Shown here piece after piece: positions 1-12,248 of a DNA stretch of 64,000 nt (position 1 is the first letter of the stretch; every line of letters begins with the position of its first letter). The notes beneath the pieces are model-generated. The model saw nothing but the letters and a program-made list of their open reading frames with translations. It was not told the origin of the DNA and made no database searches. This stretch comes from Dipylidium caninum (taxonomy: Eukaryota; Platyhelminthes; Cestoda; Cyclophyllidea; Dipylidiidae). A program made the position numbers and the translations under genes. The stretch is taken from contig QEYB01001296.1 in NCBI GenBank assembly GCA_017562135.1, forward strand, positions 558,001 to 622,000, given 5' to 3'.

Positions 1-180
1 AGCTGTGGAGGATATCGTCTTCGGTGGCCTAAATGGCGCCTTGCACGACTCGCACAGTGGCGCACCGCGTTGATGGGCCTCCCGTCGGTGTGGCTTCGAC
101 GCTCACCAGACTCCAGCGAGGCACCAGCCACTGGTTGGAAAGTGGCACAAATTTTTTTGAGCTAATTTTTCCACTTTCAG

Positions 181-3068
181 ATCTGATTGGCACCCTCTAT
201 ATCCGTGTGCTGGACCTAACCATCCTTCCGTTGATCGCCTCCAACCTCATCATAGGTTAGTTCCAACTTCACTCCAACTCTGTCATAGGCTCGTGAATGG
301 GGTTTGACGAAACCTGCCTTCACTTTGCTTGCGTTAACGTAGCGGCGTTTACGTCAAAATGTGACGCACTTGATGTAACCCATGTCTTCACCTGCTCTTT
401 TCCACCTCCCTATTCCGTGCTCGTAATTGCATTTACGCCTGTCATAGTGTGTGGCAGAGCGCCTACCGCTATTATCATCATTATTGTCATTATTATTATT
501 ATTATTATTCCCTTCCCTGTACCGGCAGTAAATGCAGTCTAGGCTTTGAGCAAAAGGCTGTCCTTTAACACGCTATTGTTTAGGCCAATATGCTGGGACG
601 TTGCGGTGTCGGATGCGTCCTTTCGGGTCTACTCGTGAATTTGTCTCTGTTTAGTTGTCGCCAACATCAATCCCAAGGAACAGGGCATTACGAGTGTCAT
701 CACCCTCGCCTACATCGTTGGAATGAATCTCCTCGGTGCCACGATTGGAGTGGTCGCCTCTGTCATCATCAAGCCAGGTACAGGAAACTAAGTGCATTTG
801 GCGTCTCCATCGCCCAACTAATGCTAGACATACAAAGTTGAAACCTCAAAGACTACTCATCCATCCGTGCTAAGTTCTCCACCACGACCTAATGGGGACT
901 CGACTAACACCACAAAATTGTGCCATGGGAGCGAAAGGCATCGTTGTGCTTTGCCGAGTCTTGGTCCGTCTCCACCACGGGCCTCCCGAGTCCCTTTGCG
1001 CTTTCGTGTGGCGATATCTCCTTCCTGTCGGGAACAAATGCACTTGAGGTGATTTAAATATTGTCCCTAACAATGTATGATACTACTATTTAAGGAGTGG
1101 GTGTTGCCAAAGCGGAGAATGCAACGAGCGAAGGGGATTCCAATCTCAGGCCGACAACTTCTGACGTGTTTGCCGATCTGGTGCTCAACATATTCCCCGA
1201 AAACATTGTTTCTATGTGCATTCAGCAAGTAAGGATGCATCATTACCGCGCACCTCGCAGCTCCTCTGCCATATTCGCTCGTCATTAAACCACACCACAG
1301 GCATTCATATCAAGTTTAAGAAGAGAACATTTTCATTCCGCTTTATAATTTCAGACGAAAACGTACTACGAATATGTGCCCGAGAAGAATAACACGGAAA
1401 AAGTCCGCGTTGTTGGGACCACGCCCTCAAAAGACCTCATCGGTGAGAAGATGCCGGTTTGTACACATAAAAACGCATTGCGCCCTCCTCTGGTGACAAA
1501 TTCCGAGAAAAGGCCCCAGACATGATTTATTATAGCGCCCTGTCCACTGATCGTAGACTAAACTCCTTGTTAATTCTTGTAGGCATTCTCATGGTTTCGA
1601 TCGCTTTCGGTTTGGCCGCAAAGGCGACAGGCACAAAGGGCAAGCCATTTCTCGACTTCTTTCAGTCCCTCTGTGAAGTCACCCTCAAGCTGGTTCGGGT
1701 TTTCCTACTGTAAGTTGTCGCATTAACTTTTATCCTTCCTCTTTCATTAGCCAACTTAGATTTGAGTTGGGATGAGGCTTTTCGGGTTCGAATAAATCAC
1801 CTCCAGCTCCACTAACCACTTAATTCTGTTACACTGATTTCCAAAAGATGCTTTCGGTAAATAAATAGGGGAGCTTCGTGGTAATATTCTTTACAAATCT
1901 TCCGACACATTGGCAAAACATGGAACTTTTAAAGTGTTTTCGTCTCTGTGACAGGTTGACACCTGGTGGCGTGTGCTTCATGATCGCCGGCGCTGTTATG
2001 GGTGTTGAGGACATCCCAGAAACTTTCTCCAAAGTGGGCATGTTTGTGGTCACCGTGACGGCCGGAACAGCTGCGCTCTTCCTCCTCACCCTACTCCTCT
2101 ACTTCGTTGTGACGCTGCGCAATCCCTTCACGTTTCTTCCCCGCGTGGTCAAAGCATGGTTTATCAGTTTTGCCACAACATCGCCGTGAGTCTTGCAACC
2201 ACAATTTCCATTTAATTGATATGTAAACGTGCTACTACCGAGATAGAACATTAAACGACTGATACTGACAAAACCACACTCAAGCTGTTGCGAAGTGGGT
2301 AACCAAGCTTCGGTCTACTGCGATTCTCCCTATTTAATTGCCCTTCTCCCGTGAAATAAACACACGGAAGCGGCTAAGCAATGCATCATTCGATACTACT
2401 TTTCCATTAAGTATTGTCTCTCTGCCGGAAATGTTCCGAGGATGTGACGAATTTGGCATACGGCCGGAGATCTCGCGGTTCCTCTGTCCCATTGCTACAA
2501 CCATGAAGTCCGACGGTCCGGCAATCTTTATCTCCTGCGCCTGCATGTTCGTGTCGCAGATGGAGCTTACCGTTGTGCCACCCACCACCACCGTCGTCAT
2601 TTGGTAAGTGGGCTGTTACATTCGCCTCCAGTCTCAGCCAACATCCTATTTGAAACCGCTTTCCGCGTTCTGAAAGTCCTCTACAAGAGCATAAGTCTTT
2701 TTTGTCTGCAATGCAGGCTGTTGACTTCAGTGTCGGTATTGGCAATTCCCCATATTCCAAGCGCGAGCATTCTCATTTCCATGACCATCCTGAATTCCGC
2801 TGGCGTGGCCACAAAGAGCAGCGTCTACCTCTACGCCATTGACTGGCTCCTGTAAGTGAACTTTTTGCTTGCACTGCGCCGATACCTGTCTTCCCTAATT
2901 CTTCTCATTTGTTCCTCCAGTGACCGCTTCCGGGCGGGAATTGCCACAATTGCCACTATGTATGGCGCAGCACTTGTGCAGGGATATGAAAAGAGGAAAG
3001 TGCCAAGGGAGGATTACGATTTTGTAGACGAGATTGATCAACCTTCTGCGCACATGTGCCGAAGTTAG
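181..3068 (+). CDS. SLC1-family (excitatory amino acid transporter-like) protein, 5' end outside window
   Basis: Membrane transporter of the glutamate/neutral amino acid (EAAT/ASCT) family; the first exons lie before the window. Nine exons join in frame: 181-255, 655-777, 1095-1228, 1355-1442, 1583-1709, 1955-2185, 2412-2603, 2717-2851 and 2921-3068, giving about 416 residues and a TAG stop. Family landmarks in order are LTILPLIASNL (TM3), VASVIIKPG, a glycosylatable loop (NATS, NNTE), FLDFFQSL, LYFVVTLRNPF, the TM7 segment PIATTMKSDGP, the HP2 region and DWLLDRFR in TM8. The arginine equivalent to EAAT3 R447 is kept. The sodium-binding NMDGT motif reads KSDGP, and the TM8 Asn and Asp ligands are Ala and Thr, so substrate and ion coupling may differ from classical EAATs. 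AATAAA signals follow at 3079 and 3083. Family assignment is secure; glutamate transport is not implied. Confidence 0.9.
489..509. repeat. (ATT)7 microsatellite in the first SLC1 intron of the window
   Basis: Perfect trinucleotide run of about 21 nt within the intron 256-654. Confidence 0.85.
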
Positions 3069-3078
3069 CGTCCCTGGG

Positions 3079-3088
3079 AATAAATAAA
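3079..3088 (+). terminator. Overlapping AATAAA polyadenylation signals of the SLC1 gene
   Basis: Two overlapping AATAAA hexamers (3079-3084 and 3083-3088) lie 11 nt after the stop codon of the first terminal exon. Such a short 3' UTR is common in compact flatworm genes. Confidence 0.6.
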
Positions 3089-3879
3089 ATTCGTCTAAAT
3101 TTCCGAAAAATTCCGTTTACCGGTAGGCTGCGCTCACACCACCTTATCTTAACATCATCCCAGGGATAACACCATCGTTTTCATGACGCCTCTAAACTGC
3201 GCTTAATGCAACTGCCTATTAAAAGACGGGTGACGGGGTACAGGGAGCCCGTTTCGTAAATGCGCGTGTATACTCGTGTGCAGAGGTTACGGAATTACGT
3301 GAAGATGAAATAAACTGTCACCGACCTTTGGTACACAAGTCAGGGGTGTCACCGAGGAAAGGGGTCGCTCCACTTGCGGAGGAGGTGAGGTGCTCACCGG
3401 GCAGGAGGCAACATCGGGCAGCAAGGAGTGGGCAGGCAAAATGTGATATTGCAAAGGGGGCATGCTAATTTAAATGGAGGAGGATGAGGGCGACGTTCAC
3501 GATTTTTTATTTTGCCTTCATCTACCTGCATAGTCCATAAGTCGCTGCCTGCTATTTAACGCCACCGTTCACCTCTCATCCATCCTGCACTCCGTCTGTC
3601 TTATTTAAAAGTAACCCATCAACAATCGCTGAGGTGGCGGGATAACTGAATTATGCAGCAATAACTTAACCTGAGTCAGCGAAAGCGAATGTATTGTTTT
3701 TCGTGAGGTAACTATCACCATATCATTTATAAATTCTGCAAATATGCAGACGACCAGATTTTTGCCAATCAGTACCCATAATACGCTCGTAAAAGACACC
3801 CAAAAGCTGCTATCACGTTGCACTCTTTGTAGGCTCCTGCCTTCCCGCACTCAGTGGAATAATCTTTCTTCCTTGCCAG

Positions 3880-4009
3880 GGACCGGTTCCGCGCAGGTGT
3901 GCACACAATATCAACCATGTACGGTGCGGCGATTGTAGACAGTAGGCAGCACTCAAAAGCCAAAAAAGTTCTTGCGTTTTCCGAGGCTTTCGATTCGACG
4001 GAAGTTTGA
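3880..4009 (+). CDS. Duplicated alternative last exon of the SLC1 transporter
   Basis: After an acceptor (ccttgccag) this exon repeats the start of the normal last exon: GACCGGTTCCGCGCAGG here against GACCGCTTCCGGGCGGG at 2922. It encodes DRFRAGVHTISTMYGAAIV, against DRFRAGIATIATMYGAALV in the first copy, then a different tail (DSRQHSKAKKVLAF...) and TGA at 4007-4009. Its phase fits the same upstream donor at 2852, so it can replace exon 2921-3068 and swap the end of TM8 and the cytoplasmic tail. It has its own AATAAA at 4097. It could instead be the remnant of a larger duplication, but no other transporter exon is visible between 3.1 and 3.88 kb and this one is fully open. Confidence 0.75.
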
Positions 4010-4096
4010 TTGGTCCAACTATCGCATCGTTAAGCGCTGGCCTTTCGGTTTCCCCATTTCGCTCCCTCCCACATATCTCTTATTTCAATCCATTTT

Positions 4097-4102
4097 AATA
4101 AA
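4097..4102 (+). terminator. AATAAA polyadenylation signal for the alternative last exon
   Basis: A single AATAAA 87 nt after the TGA at 4007-4009 would give the alternative transcript its own 3' end. This supports a used exon rather than a silent relic. Confidence 0.5.
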
Positions 4103-7100
4103 ACTTATGCTGCTCATCCCAGATCGTCCATTCAGCCGATAGATCCGAACGAGTTTCTTCTTCTACTTCTCCGCTAGACTTTTAATAATACAACACCCTT
4201 GTACGCACATTTATTTTGTGAAATTATTTAATCTCACCCCTGACGCATGGAACACTTAGTAAAACTGTCGTTTAATCAAAAACACGTCGACAAAGAGGAG
4301 GCATTTCGACGTATTTTTAGTTGACTTGACTTACAATTGGCCAGGAAGAGGAGTCGGGCCAATGGTTAAAACACGAGATTCTGCAAATCTCGAGGAAGGC
4401 GGCCGCGTGGCCAAGCTAGGAAGTTAAAGTGCGTACAAAGCTTGCCACACGCGTTCAACACTGGTGGTATAAGTAGATGGGAGGGCTGAGGCGGGTTGGG
4501 TAGAAGGAACGCTTGTTCCGACGACTTACGGCTCATTTGGTGTGCGTAGAAAAGAGTATTTTGGAGGCAGTGAAGGTTTTTTGGCAGCGCGGTCTTCACA
4601 GAAGCCTAAAAGTTGTGACGGAGTACAACGCCATGGCGATTGCCTCTCGGTGTACGCATCTTCGTCTCTCATACCTTACACGTAAATATGACTGCGAGGC
4701 TGATTGTCAAGCAAAATAGCCACGTCTTAGACAAAGTGGTCCATTAATACAATGGATGTCATTTCCCACAAATTTAATTTCTGATTGTCGGTTGATTCAC
4801 TCGTTTACTCTCCGGAAGTTACACAGGCCACATTGGGGAGAGACTTACCAATTTTGCTTAGATTTTACTTACGATGCTGATCTGGCTGCTCCCACGCACA
4901 AGAGGTCGTCGTGGGGTGGGGTGTGTACCTCTGTTGCTGACCACTGAGTTGCCATCCTTTTTCGAAAGTGCACATCAGGACAGAACAACTGTCAAAAGGC
5001 AGTGGAGCAAGACAATCATTAGGCTCTCGGAGTCACAAACATTTAAAAGACAATTTGAGAGTCTACCGAGGGAGTCAAGTGCAATTCCCCGCTGACTTTA
5101 TGTATGGCTAGAAAATATTTGAGATTCCCTGGGCAAATTTTTCTCCTATTACGCACAAAAAAATAGGTAGTGACTTTGGCGGATAGTGTAACGTCATATC
5201 ACAGCATGCGTTTCAGACGGTGCCTATCATTGACGGCGTTCGCATCGGGACTGGGAGGGGAAAGTAGACGCCTTACCACGTCGTGTTAACTGAATGCGGA
5301 CAGATGTGAATTGCGCTCGTCTGCAATAGATAAGAGTTAAGGAAAGGTAGGTTTGAAGAGACACTGACGGAATCCTCCAGCCCGGTGGACTACAATGATG
5401 GATTCTTGTCCAAGCTCATCAACGTTTGGTGAGTCAATCAAGCTCCTAGGTGCGTTCACTGCCCATCTTCTCAGTATTACGGAGAAAATTAGCTGATAAG
5501 AGCTTGACGCAAAAAAGGAAAAAGTCACCTCATGGAGAACTGAAGGCGTCACTACGTGATTTCGCAGAACATGTGAGAAAGACTCGAGCAAGGAGGTGAA
5601 AATTTGCGAAAAAGCGGTAGTCAAGGCTGAATGCAAGACGTAGTCCCACTCACCCACCTTAATGTCGCAGCGGTAACGTTTGTGTTAATTCAGGTGTGAT
5701 CCTTCTTTGTAACACCTTTACTACCGCCGGATCCCAATACGAATAAAATAATCGCGCATGAGTAACCCCCAATGCCATCCTTCATTTCAACAAATTAGGA
5801 AGCTCCAGATATGGCCAGTTAGACAAAAAATCAGAGCCCGACCAGGAGTTCTCGGAGCCAATGCGGGCGTCACGTTTATGTCGCCCTTGACAGAAGTGTT
5901 TCGAAAATAGGTCATTTTCTCCTTAACACTTAACCTATGTTTCCGTGATTTATTTCGCATATTAACGTGGAGTAGGATTGAGTGAGAGATTATTTTCCAA
6001 TAAAGCAGTTAGCTCTCTGACAAAGTGGTAAAACAATCTCCGATCGTACCGAAACAGCCTACACAAGCTCGAACTTACGACATTTCTACGATGATGATTG
6101 AGCATAGGCTAGTAAAGCATAATTACAATCTCTATGCGACGGCTCTCTTTCTGTAATAATACTGAGAGGCACGTATGCGTGTCAGGTGGAAAATAAATAA
6201 CAACATTCGGTGCGTCGGTGGACCAACTCCCGTTAATGCCTTCGAAATTGACGGCCCTTTGCCAATTCGTGGCGTCTGTATAGCACCCGAGGCTTACTCC
6301 GTCCAGCACACTCTACTCGTGAAAGCGTACTTCTTTTCTGCGTTTTAGGATCAAGGCGTCCGCATAATTGTGTGTGTAGCTTACCTGTGAGTCTGCTTTC
6401 TCACAAATACATGGAGCGCTTTAAGAGCTGCACAAATTCTCTTTGTCGTTCCATACCCACTTGTATTCCTCCCACCAGCATGATAACGCGTCTGGCTAAA
6501 AGGGAAGATTTTTTGATCAAGCCCCCTCTCCTAATGGCGTGGGTATAAACGTTGGCCTCGGTGGATGATGCTAATCAAAACCGGTGCGGATAAAATCTCG
6601 GCAATGCCTCAGAATAACTAGAGCTTTACTTTACCACTGCAGTCAGCCGCGTCTTTCAAAGAATGCAGTAGTAATGTGGCAAAAGCTTTCGCGTTCATGT
6701 GTTGTGGTCGAGATTGGTGCCATTATCACTAATGAGAGGTAGGAGAAGTTAAAGTTTCGTCTCAACACTCTCCTATTGACTTAACAGTTGCTGTGATTAC
6801 ACAGCAAATAGGCATGGGGTGCCTTTACTACTTGGTGACAAGATGTCTAGTGCAAAGTGCATGTCGCATCGTCTCCACGGCTATTATTCGCGTCATATTT
6901 CAGGTAAGAAGTTTAAAAACTATGGCCTTATCAACCACTTGCCTTCGCATCCCACAAAACTAAGACTAGAGGCAGGTGGCATATACCAGAATAGATCATA
7001 AAATTATCATAGATTCACCCATATATGCCTTTTCTTTATAATCATTCACTGAGTATATCAGGTGTGGGAAGGAAAAGGAAGAAGCAGATTGGAATACATG

Positions 7101-9979
7101 GGACAAGGAGGCCGTCACATTTATCGAAGGCGGAGAGAGCTGTCCAATCAATGCAACAACACCTCTTTGGTGATTTGGATGCTCATAAAATTGAGGACCA
7201 GAGTCGTTAGTGTCACTCTGAATAGGATCTTGTGGTCATTTAAACCAGTCAGACGAGTAAACCGATCATTGTAGCCTCCACTTAACCAACAGGTTGAGCC
7301 ATTACCACCTGAGAGGACAGAAAGGTTGTTGGCATGGTCCTTGTGCCTCATTGTTAAGCCCATCTGCGAAGTTATGCGAACGGAGGAGTTTGTGTTGTTA
7401 GCTGTGTGCGATGATGAAATGCAGAGCTTCTCTTTGGACCAAAATTAGTGGCGTAAGGATAACTGGTATTTTTACATAATTCGATTGCCTTCATAGATTT
7501 ATTCTGAGGGTAAAAGAGGGTATACGAGAGTATTCATTTGAATGCTTAGTGGTGCAAGATATTCTGGGAGAACCGGAACAAATTGGTCTCGGCAAAATTT
7601 TATTTGTAAGAAAAGGTTTTGAATGCCAATGGAACGATGTTACAGACTAAATCAACTAATATGACCCTCTTGATTTTCATTACAATATACTGATATGCCC
7701 CACCACTAAACCTTCAGCGCCACCACTGTAGAACTAGGATTGGTAGTATGGAACTTAGCCACGCCCCAGGACATCCAAACATTTACATATCTCGGTAATA
7801 CGCCTCATAATGGCGTCTTGCTCTCATAAATTCTTTCCCTTAAGTGTAAAATAGTACCTGGAAACTGATTTTCCGAATGCTAAATCTTATTCATACAGAT
7901 AAGGCACCGAAATGCTCATGGATTGACCAGAATAATGGTTAAAGCGGTTGTTATACTATCAACCTTCACTTATTTGTGCTCTAAACATGTGTATATGACT
8001 AATGAGGCAGGGCGGCTGAATTCATTTTCCTTTCCATTGTAATAACTTTTCTCTAAAGCAACAGTAATTCATGTGAGCGCCCAAGGGCATCAACAATAAC
8101 AAACCGCCGGACATTGATATGCAGACAGAATAGAAGGGATGAGGGATAGGAGACGAATGCATACTTGAGGAATGCGAGTCATTTCATGGCAGATCAGGGA
8201 AACCATTAGCAACGTTGAAATGTTATTTTTAACATTAATTAACATGTCGATGTCCGTTTGGAAAGGCATGCGACTACCATATGGGTGGAAAAGCTGTATG
8301 TGATTTATCAAATCAAACTCGGGCACTTGATTCCGCCTATCTCTCAGGTATGCGTTAAGGAAGGCAGTTTGAGACTAAACATCATAATCTATACTTGATC
8401 TGTAGGATATTCGAGACAAATATGGGGAATAAGCTGTTTTTTTCGTGAACCCATCTGTGAACCGCAAAGAAAAGAAGGCACCTGGACGAAATCATGCTTC
8501 CAGCTATTAACAAATAAATTCACTCATTTATTTGTCCGCCTAATTAAGCCATAACGCTTGGTTGATATAGGCGTACATGGAAATAATTTCATAGTGGCTG
8601 CCAATAGAAATAATGATATCTTTCTATCATTTTTATGCCTGATTTAACTAATTATGTAAAAGATTTTTCAGCTGCTGATAGACCCTTTCAACTGAATACT
8701 TTAACAACATAGTTCATCTTATTCCTAAGATGAACATATATTGCACCTTGTTTTGCTCCACTACGCTTCAACCAATAGTGCAGTGCCGTGTATCGGATTA
8801 GTCCTGATGTTTTGGACATTGAAGACGCGACTGTCTTCCGCGTATGAAGAGTATTCAATGGTAACGGTCTTTAACCACTACAATTTCCTAGGATTTTGAA
8901 GGGCAAAAACTGGCGGAACGCATAATGAACACAATTCTGCCATGCTGCTGTGTACGAAAAAGACCTATACGATAGTTTCATTTAGATCATTGGATTTATC
9001 GTGGGTTACTATATGGAACAGTTGTCTATTAGTGTTGGTATGATATTAGCAGGCCTTTTGGTCTGCGTTATAGTAAGTTCTTACCCGTTCTTACAATTGC
9101 CGATAGACGGCATTACCGCCATGGCCTATTTACAGAAGACATCCTTTGAAGTGGCAAAAGTCAAGCGACACACAATGAGTAAAGTGCACTCGTATATTGT
9201 ATTGTATTTTGCCTTACCTGCTAAGGGGCTTTTGTTGCCTTTCTATTACCATGCTTTCAGCACAAATGTTGAGCCTATTTCCTTTTGTGCTGCATGCCTC
9301 GGTGGGGTTGTCTGTCGTAGGTGGTCGGTTTTTTTATTTTAAGTTGTGTGGTGGACTGGAGCGGCTGTTAATTCGTTCCCAAGGCGCTTTGTTTATTCTG
9401 AGTTGGGGTGTTATAGCGGTCAATGATGCCTGAGTGAGCCGGGATTGCTTTGCGCGACGGACCTGATGTTCCCCATTCCGCAAGAAGGCGCAATAGGGGC
9501 ATTTTCGTGTCTACATAGGATTGGGGGCGGGGCTTGGTTTGCTTTAGATCACCGGATCCTGCGGCGACATCCTAGGTACCGGGTGGGGCATTTCGGGAAG
9601 GGGGGCCGTCACGTTAGAGTAGATTGCCTTCGGAGGTGGGCGTACTTTGTCTGATGTGGGTCGCGATACTTGATTCGTTAATTGCTACCTGGGAAAAGAG
9701 ATGAGATTAGAAGCGATAAAAGACCGTTTCGGCGGTCCAGTGACCGAGGCACAGTCCTATCCCGGCCATATTTTCCACAGGCACTTTCTGGATAATGATC
9801 CAACAAAGGGGAATGCAGGGTTAATTCAATTTGTACTGCGATTACGATGAACGCAAGAAATAAACTGTATTATAGGGAAGACTGGTATGCATAGTATGCT
9901 TACCACTTCGTTTATATTGTCTATCAGCGTATATTGAGATGAGCTCGTTAATTGGATTCTGTCGCCTTGATTGCTCCTG
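4103..9979. other. Intergenic stretch, no gene recognised
   Basis: About 5.9 kb with only short, unrelated open frames on both strands and no exon chain that I could match to a family. The part 9180-9660 is noticeably richer in G and T on the plus strand than its surroundings, and 9001-9342 holds a hydrophobic open frame of 113 residues with no recognisable motif. It may be an old repeat. I see no promoter, RNA gene or clear repeat structure. Confidence 0.5.
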
Positions 9980-12248
9980 ATGGCGATTGGGTGCTGGCGC
10001 TCGCTCCCTCATTGCTCCACGATGTTCATCTTGTGCCTACTTCTACTTTGCCCGTACTCGCTGTGGATTAAGATAGCGAGTGAACTTCGCGAATGCTTTA
10101 CACTGAAAAATTTAGGCATGGTTTTAGAATCCTCAACAATATATATGGTCATTCAGAAGCTTTTTGTGGATATTCCCAGCTCGAATTTTGCCTCTTTTCG
10201 AAGTTATGGACCCATAAGATCCGATGGCAGAGCGTATGTTCTTGATTGTGCTTTCTAGCGCCTCTCAGTCGTATTTTCGTTGGTGAAAGTCTCCAGTCTA
10301 ACGATATTGGCTCCACTGGACGTTCAAGCACGTTTACTCTTTTATCTCACATGATTAGGTCTTCAGAAGGAAGCGAAAAAGTGTATGATCTTGGCGATAA
10401 AGCATCAAGCTGCGGGACGACTTGAAATGGCGTTAAAATTATTAAAGCACGCAGCCAAACTTGACCCTATGAACTCTGAAATATTGAATCTCCTCGGCGA
10501 AGCGTTTGAAAAATCATGGACAATTTCTAAAGAATCTGGAAGCATCTCAGCCGTATTAAATCGTTATGGCCCTTTCAGCACATTCGCTCCTGATCAGGCG
10601 GAAGAATTGTGACTGCAGAAATGTTATATACAAAGGCTCTTATCAGTGATCCTTTTAATGTTCGGGCATCAAAGAACAAAGACAGGACGTCACCAATTGT
10701 AGGGAAAATAGATAGACAACGGTCAGCTTCACTGCATTCTTTCCTTTATTTCTCTAATTAGTTTATAATCCATTGTATAGTGGTATTTGTCGTTTTCCCA
10801 AGTATACTTTTCTGTTTGTTTGAATAAGTATCTTTATAGTATTTATTCCACATTATTTCTTAAGTTCTTATAAGTTCTGTTTAGGCTATTCTAATGAACT
10901 TGTCTACTTCAGTTTTCAGAATATAGATTTAAAAGTTGCCCGTTTCCACCTCGTTCCTGAATCGAATCCTGGTCTGAAAAAAGCAAAGGTTGAACATTAT
11001 TTTCAGCATATTTATCATTCCAATGCTATCGAAGGGAACACACTCACCCTCGCCCAGACCAGATCTGTTTTAGAAACACGTTTAGCTATTGGTGGAAAAA
11101 GTCTCCAGGAACAAAATGAGGTGGTGTTCTTTTCAATCGCATGCCTATTTTTCGGCTTTTTTCTCTATTCATTTCGTTTTTTCAGGTTCTTGGTTTGGAT
11201 GCAGCATTTAAGTATCTTAATACAACACTACTCAGTGGTTCTTCTACGCCAATTTCACTATCCGACATATTGGAATTACACAGAAGAGTTTTGTCTTTCA
11301 CAGATTTGGCTGAAGCAGGTCGTCTACGGCAGACCCAGGTAATTTTGAGCTCTACTGATTGTTACGCCTTGTTTGATATTCCTGTATGTTTTCCCTTAAA
11401 TGTACTACAAATCCAAGGCATTCTCTGTAGGTTTTTGTAGGCGACTATGTTCCGCCTCCAGCGAAAATCTTGCCAGATTTAATGCAAGATCTAGTTGATT
11501 GGATTAATTCTGACGAAGCGGCTGCTCTTCATCCGATCGAATTAGCTGCTTTAACTCATTGGAAACTTGTATATATTCACCCTTTCTACGATGGCAATGG
11601 AAGAACTTCACGACTACTGATGAATCTTCTTCTCATGCGTTCCGGATTCCCTCCTGCTATAGTGAGAAAGGATGATCGACACATCTATTATGAAACTCTA
11701 AAAACAGCCAGTTTGGGTGATGTGAGGCCTTTTATTCGATTTATCGGTAGGTTTTTCTCTGATTTGATGTGTCACTAAGTCGCAATCTTATTTTCAAATC
11801 CACTTTGGCTAAATTGCGTTAGTCAAAAATGATTATAATTTTAGTATTTTATTTGTTGTGGTGAAAATTTTGACGACTTTGAATTATATTTTTTTTTCTG
11901 TTTTTTTTTTCACTTAAAACATGATCTGTCTTATATTAGTTTTTACTCCTATTTAAAAAAATTGAGCCTACAGTGCTGAACTCATATATTTACATTAGAG
12001 GCCTATTACTTCGACACATTGTTGTTGTTTTTGTTGCAGCCCAATGCACAGAAAGAGCTGTTGATGACTACCTCATCGCAGCCTTTGGTACAGTTGCCTC
12101 GAAAGTTGAGAAGAAGATTCTTCTGCCATCAGATCGACCTTTTCTGTCTCAACTCGGTCCTCTGATCCAGTATATCCCAACGCTTCATTTTCCATGGATG
12201 CCGTATGGGCAAACAGAAAGTCATCCTCACATTATTTACAGTACCTAA
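9980..12248 (+). CDS. FICD: Fic-domain protein adenylyltransferase (FICD/HYPE)
   Basis: ER enzyme that AMPylates and de-AMPylates the chaperone BiP using ATP and a metal ion. The start at 9980 gives a short N-terminal membrane anchor (FILCLLLLCPYSLWIKI), as in type II FICD proteins. Exons: 9980-about 10105 (donor unclear), about 10367-10562, 10598-10721, 10920-11120, 11186-11338, 11431-11746 and 12040-12248 (TAA). Exons 2-3 carry the TPR repeats (AAGRLEMALKLLKHAAKLDP). Exon 4 has the auto-inhibitory helix with SNAIEGNTLTL, including the regulatory Glu. Exon 6 has the catalytic loop HPFYDGNGRTSRL, all residues intact. The intron at 10563-10597 is only 35 nt; it is inferred from homology across a stop in the other frame. 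The tail diverges from the vertebrate protein after RPFIRFI and AQCTE. Confidence 0.93.

Noticed and set aside
1..180. Possible upstream exon of the SLC1 gene
   Set aside because: The acceptor at 180 is clear but the preceding frame does not match the family; it reads as intron.
5337..5657. 106-residue minus-strand open frame
   Set aside because: No motif, no splice context and composition unlike the real exons; probably chance.
9001..9342. 113-residue hydrophobic plus-strand open frame before FICD
   Set aside because: Hydrophobic, but no recognised family, and a continuing exon chain could not be built. Mentioned only in the spacer note.
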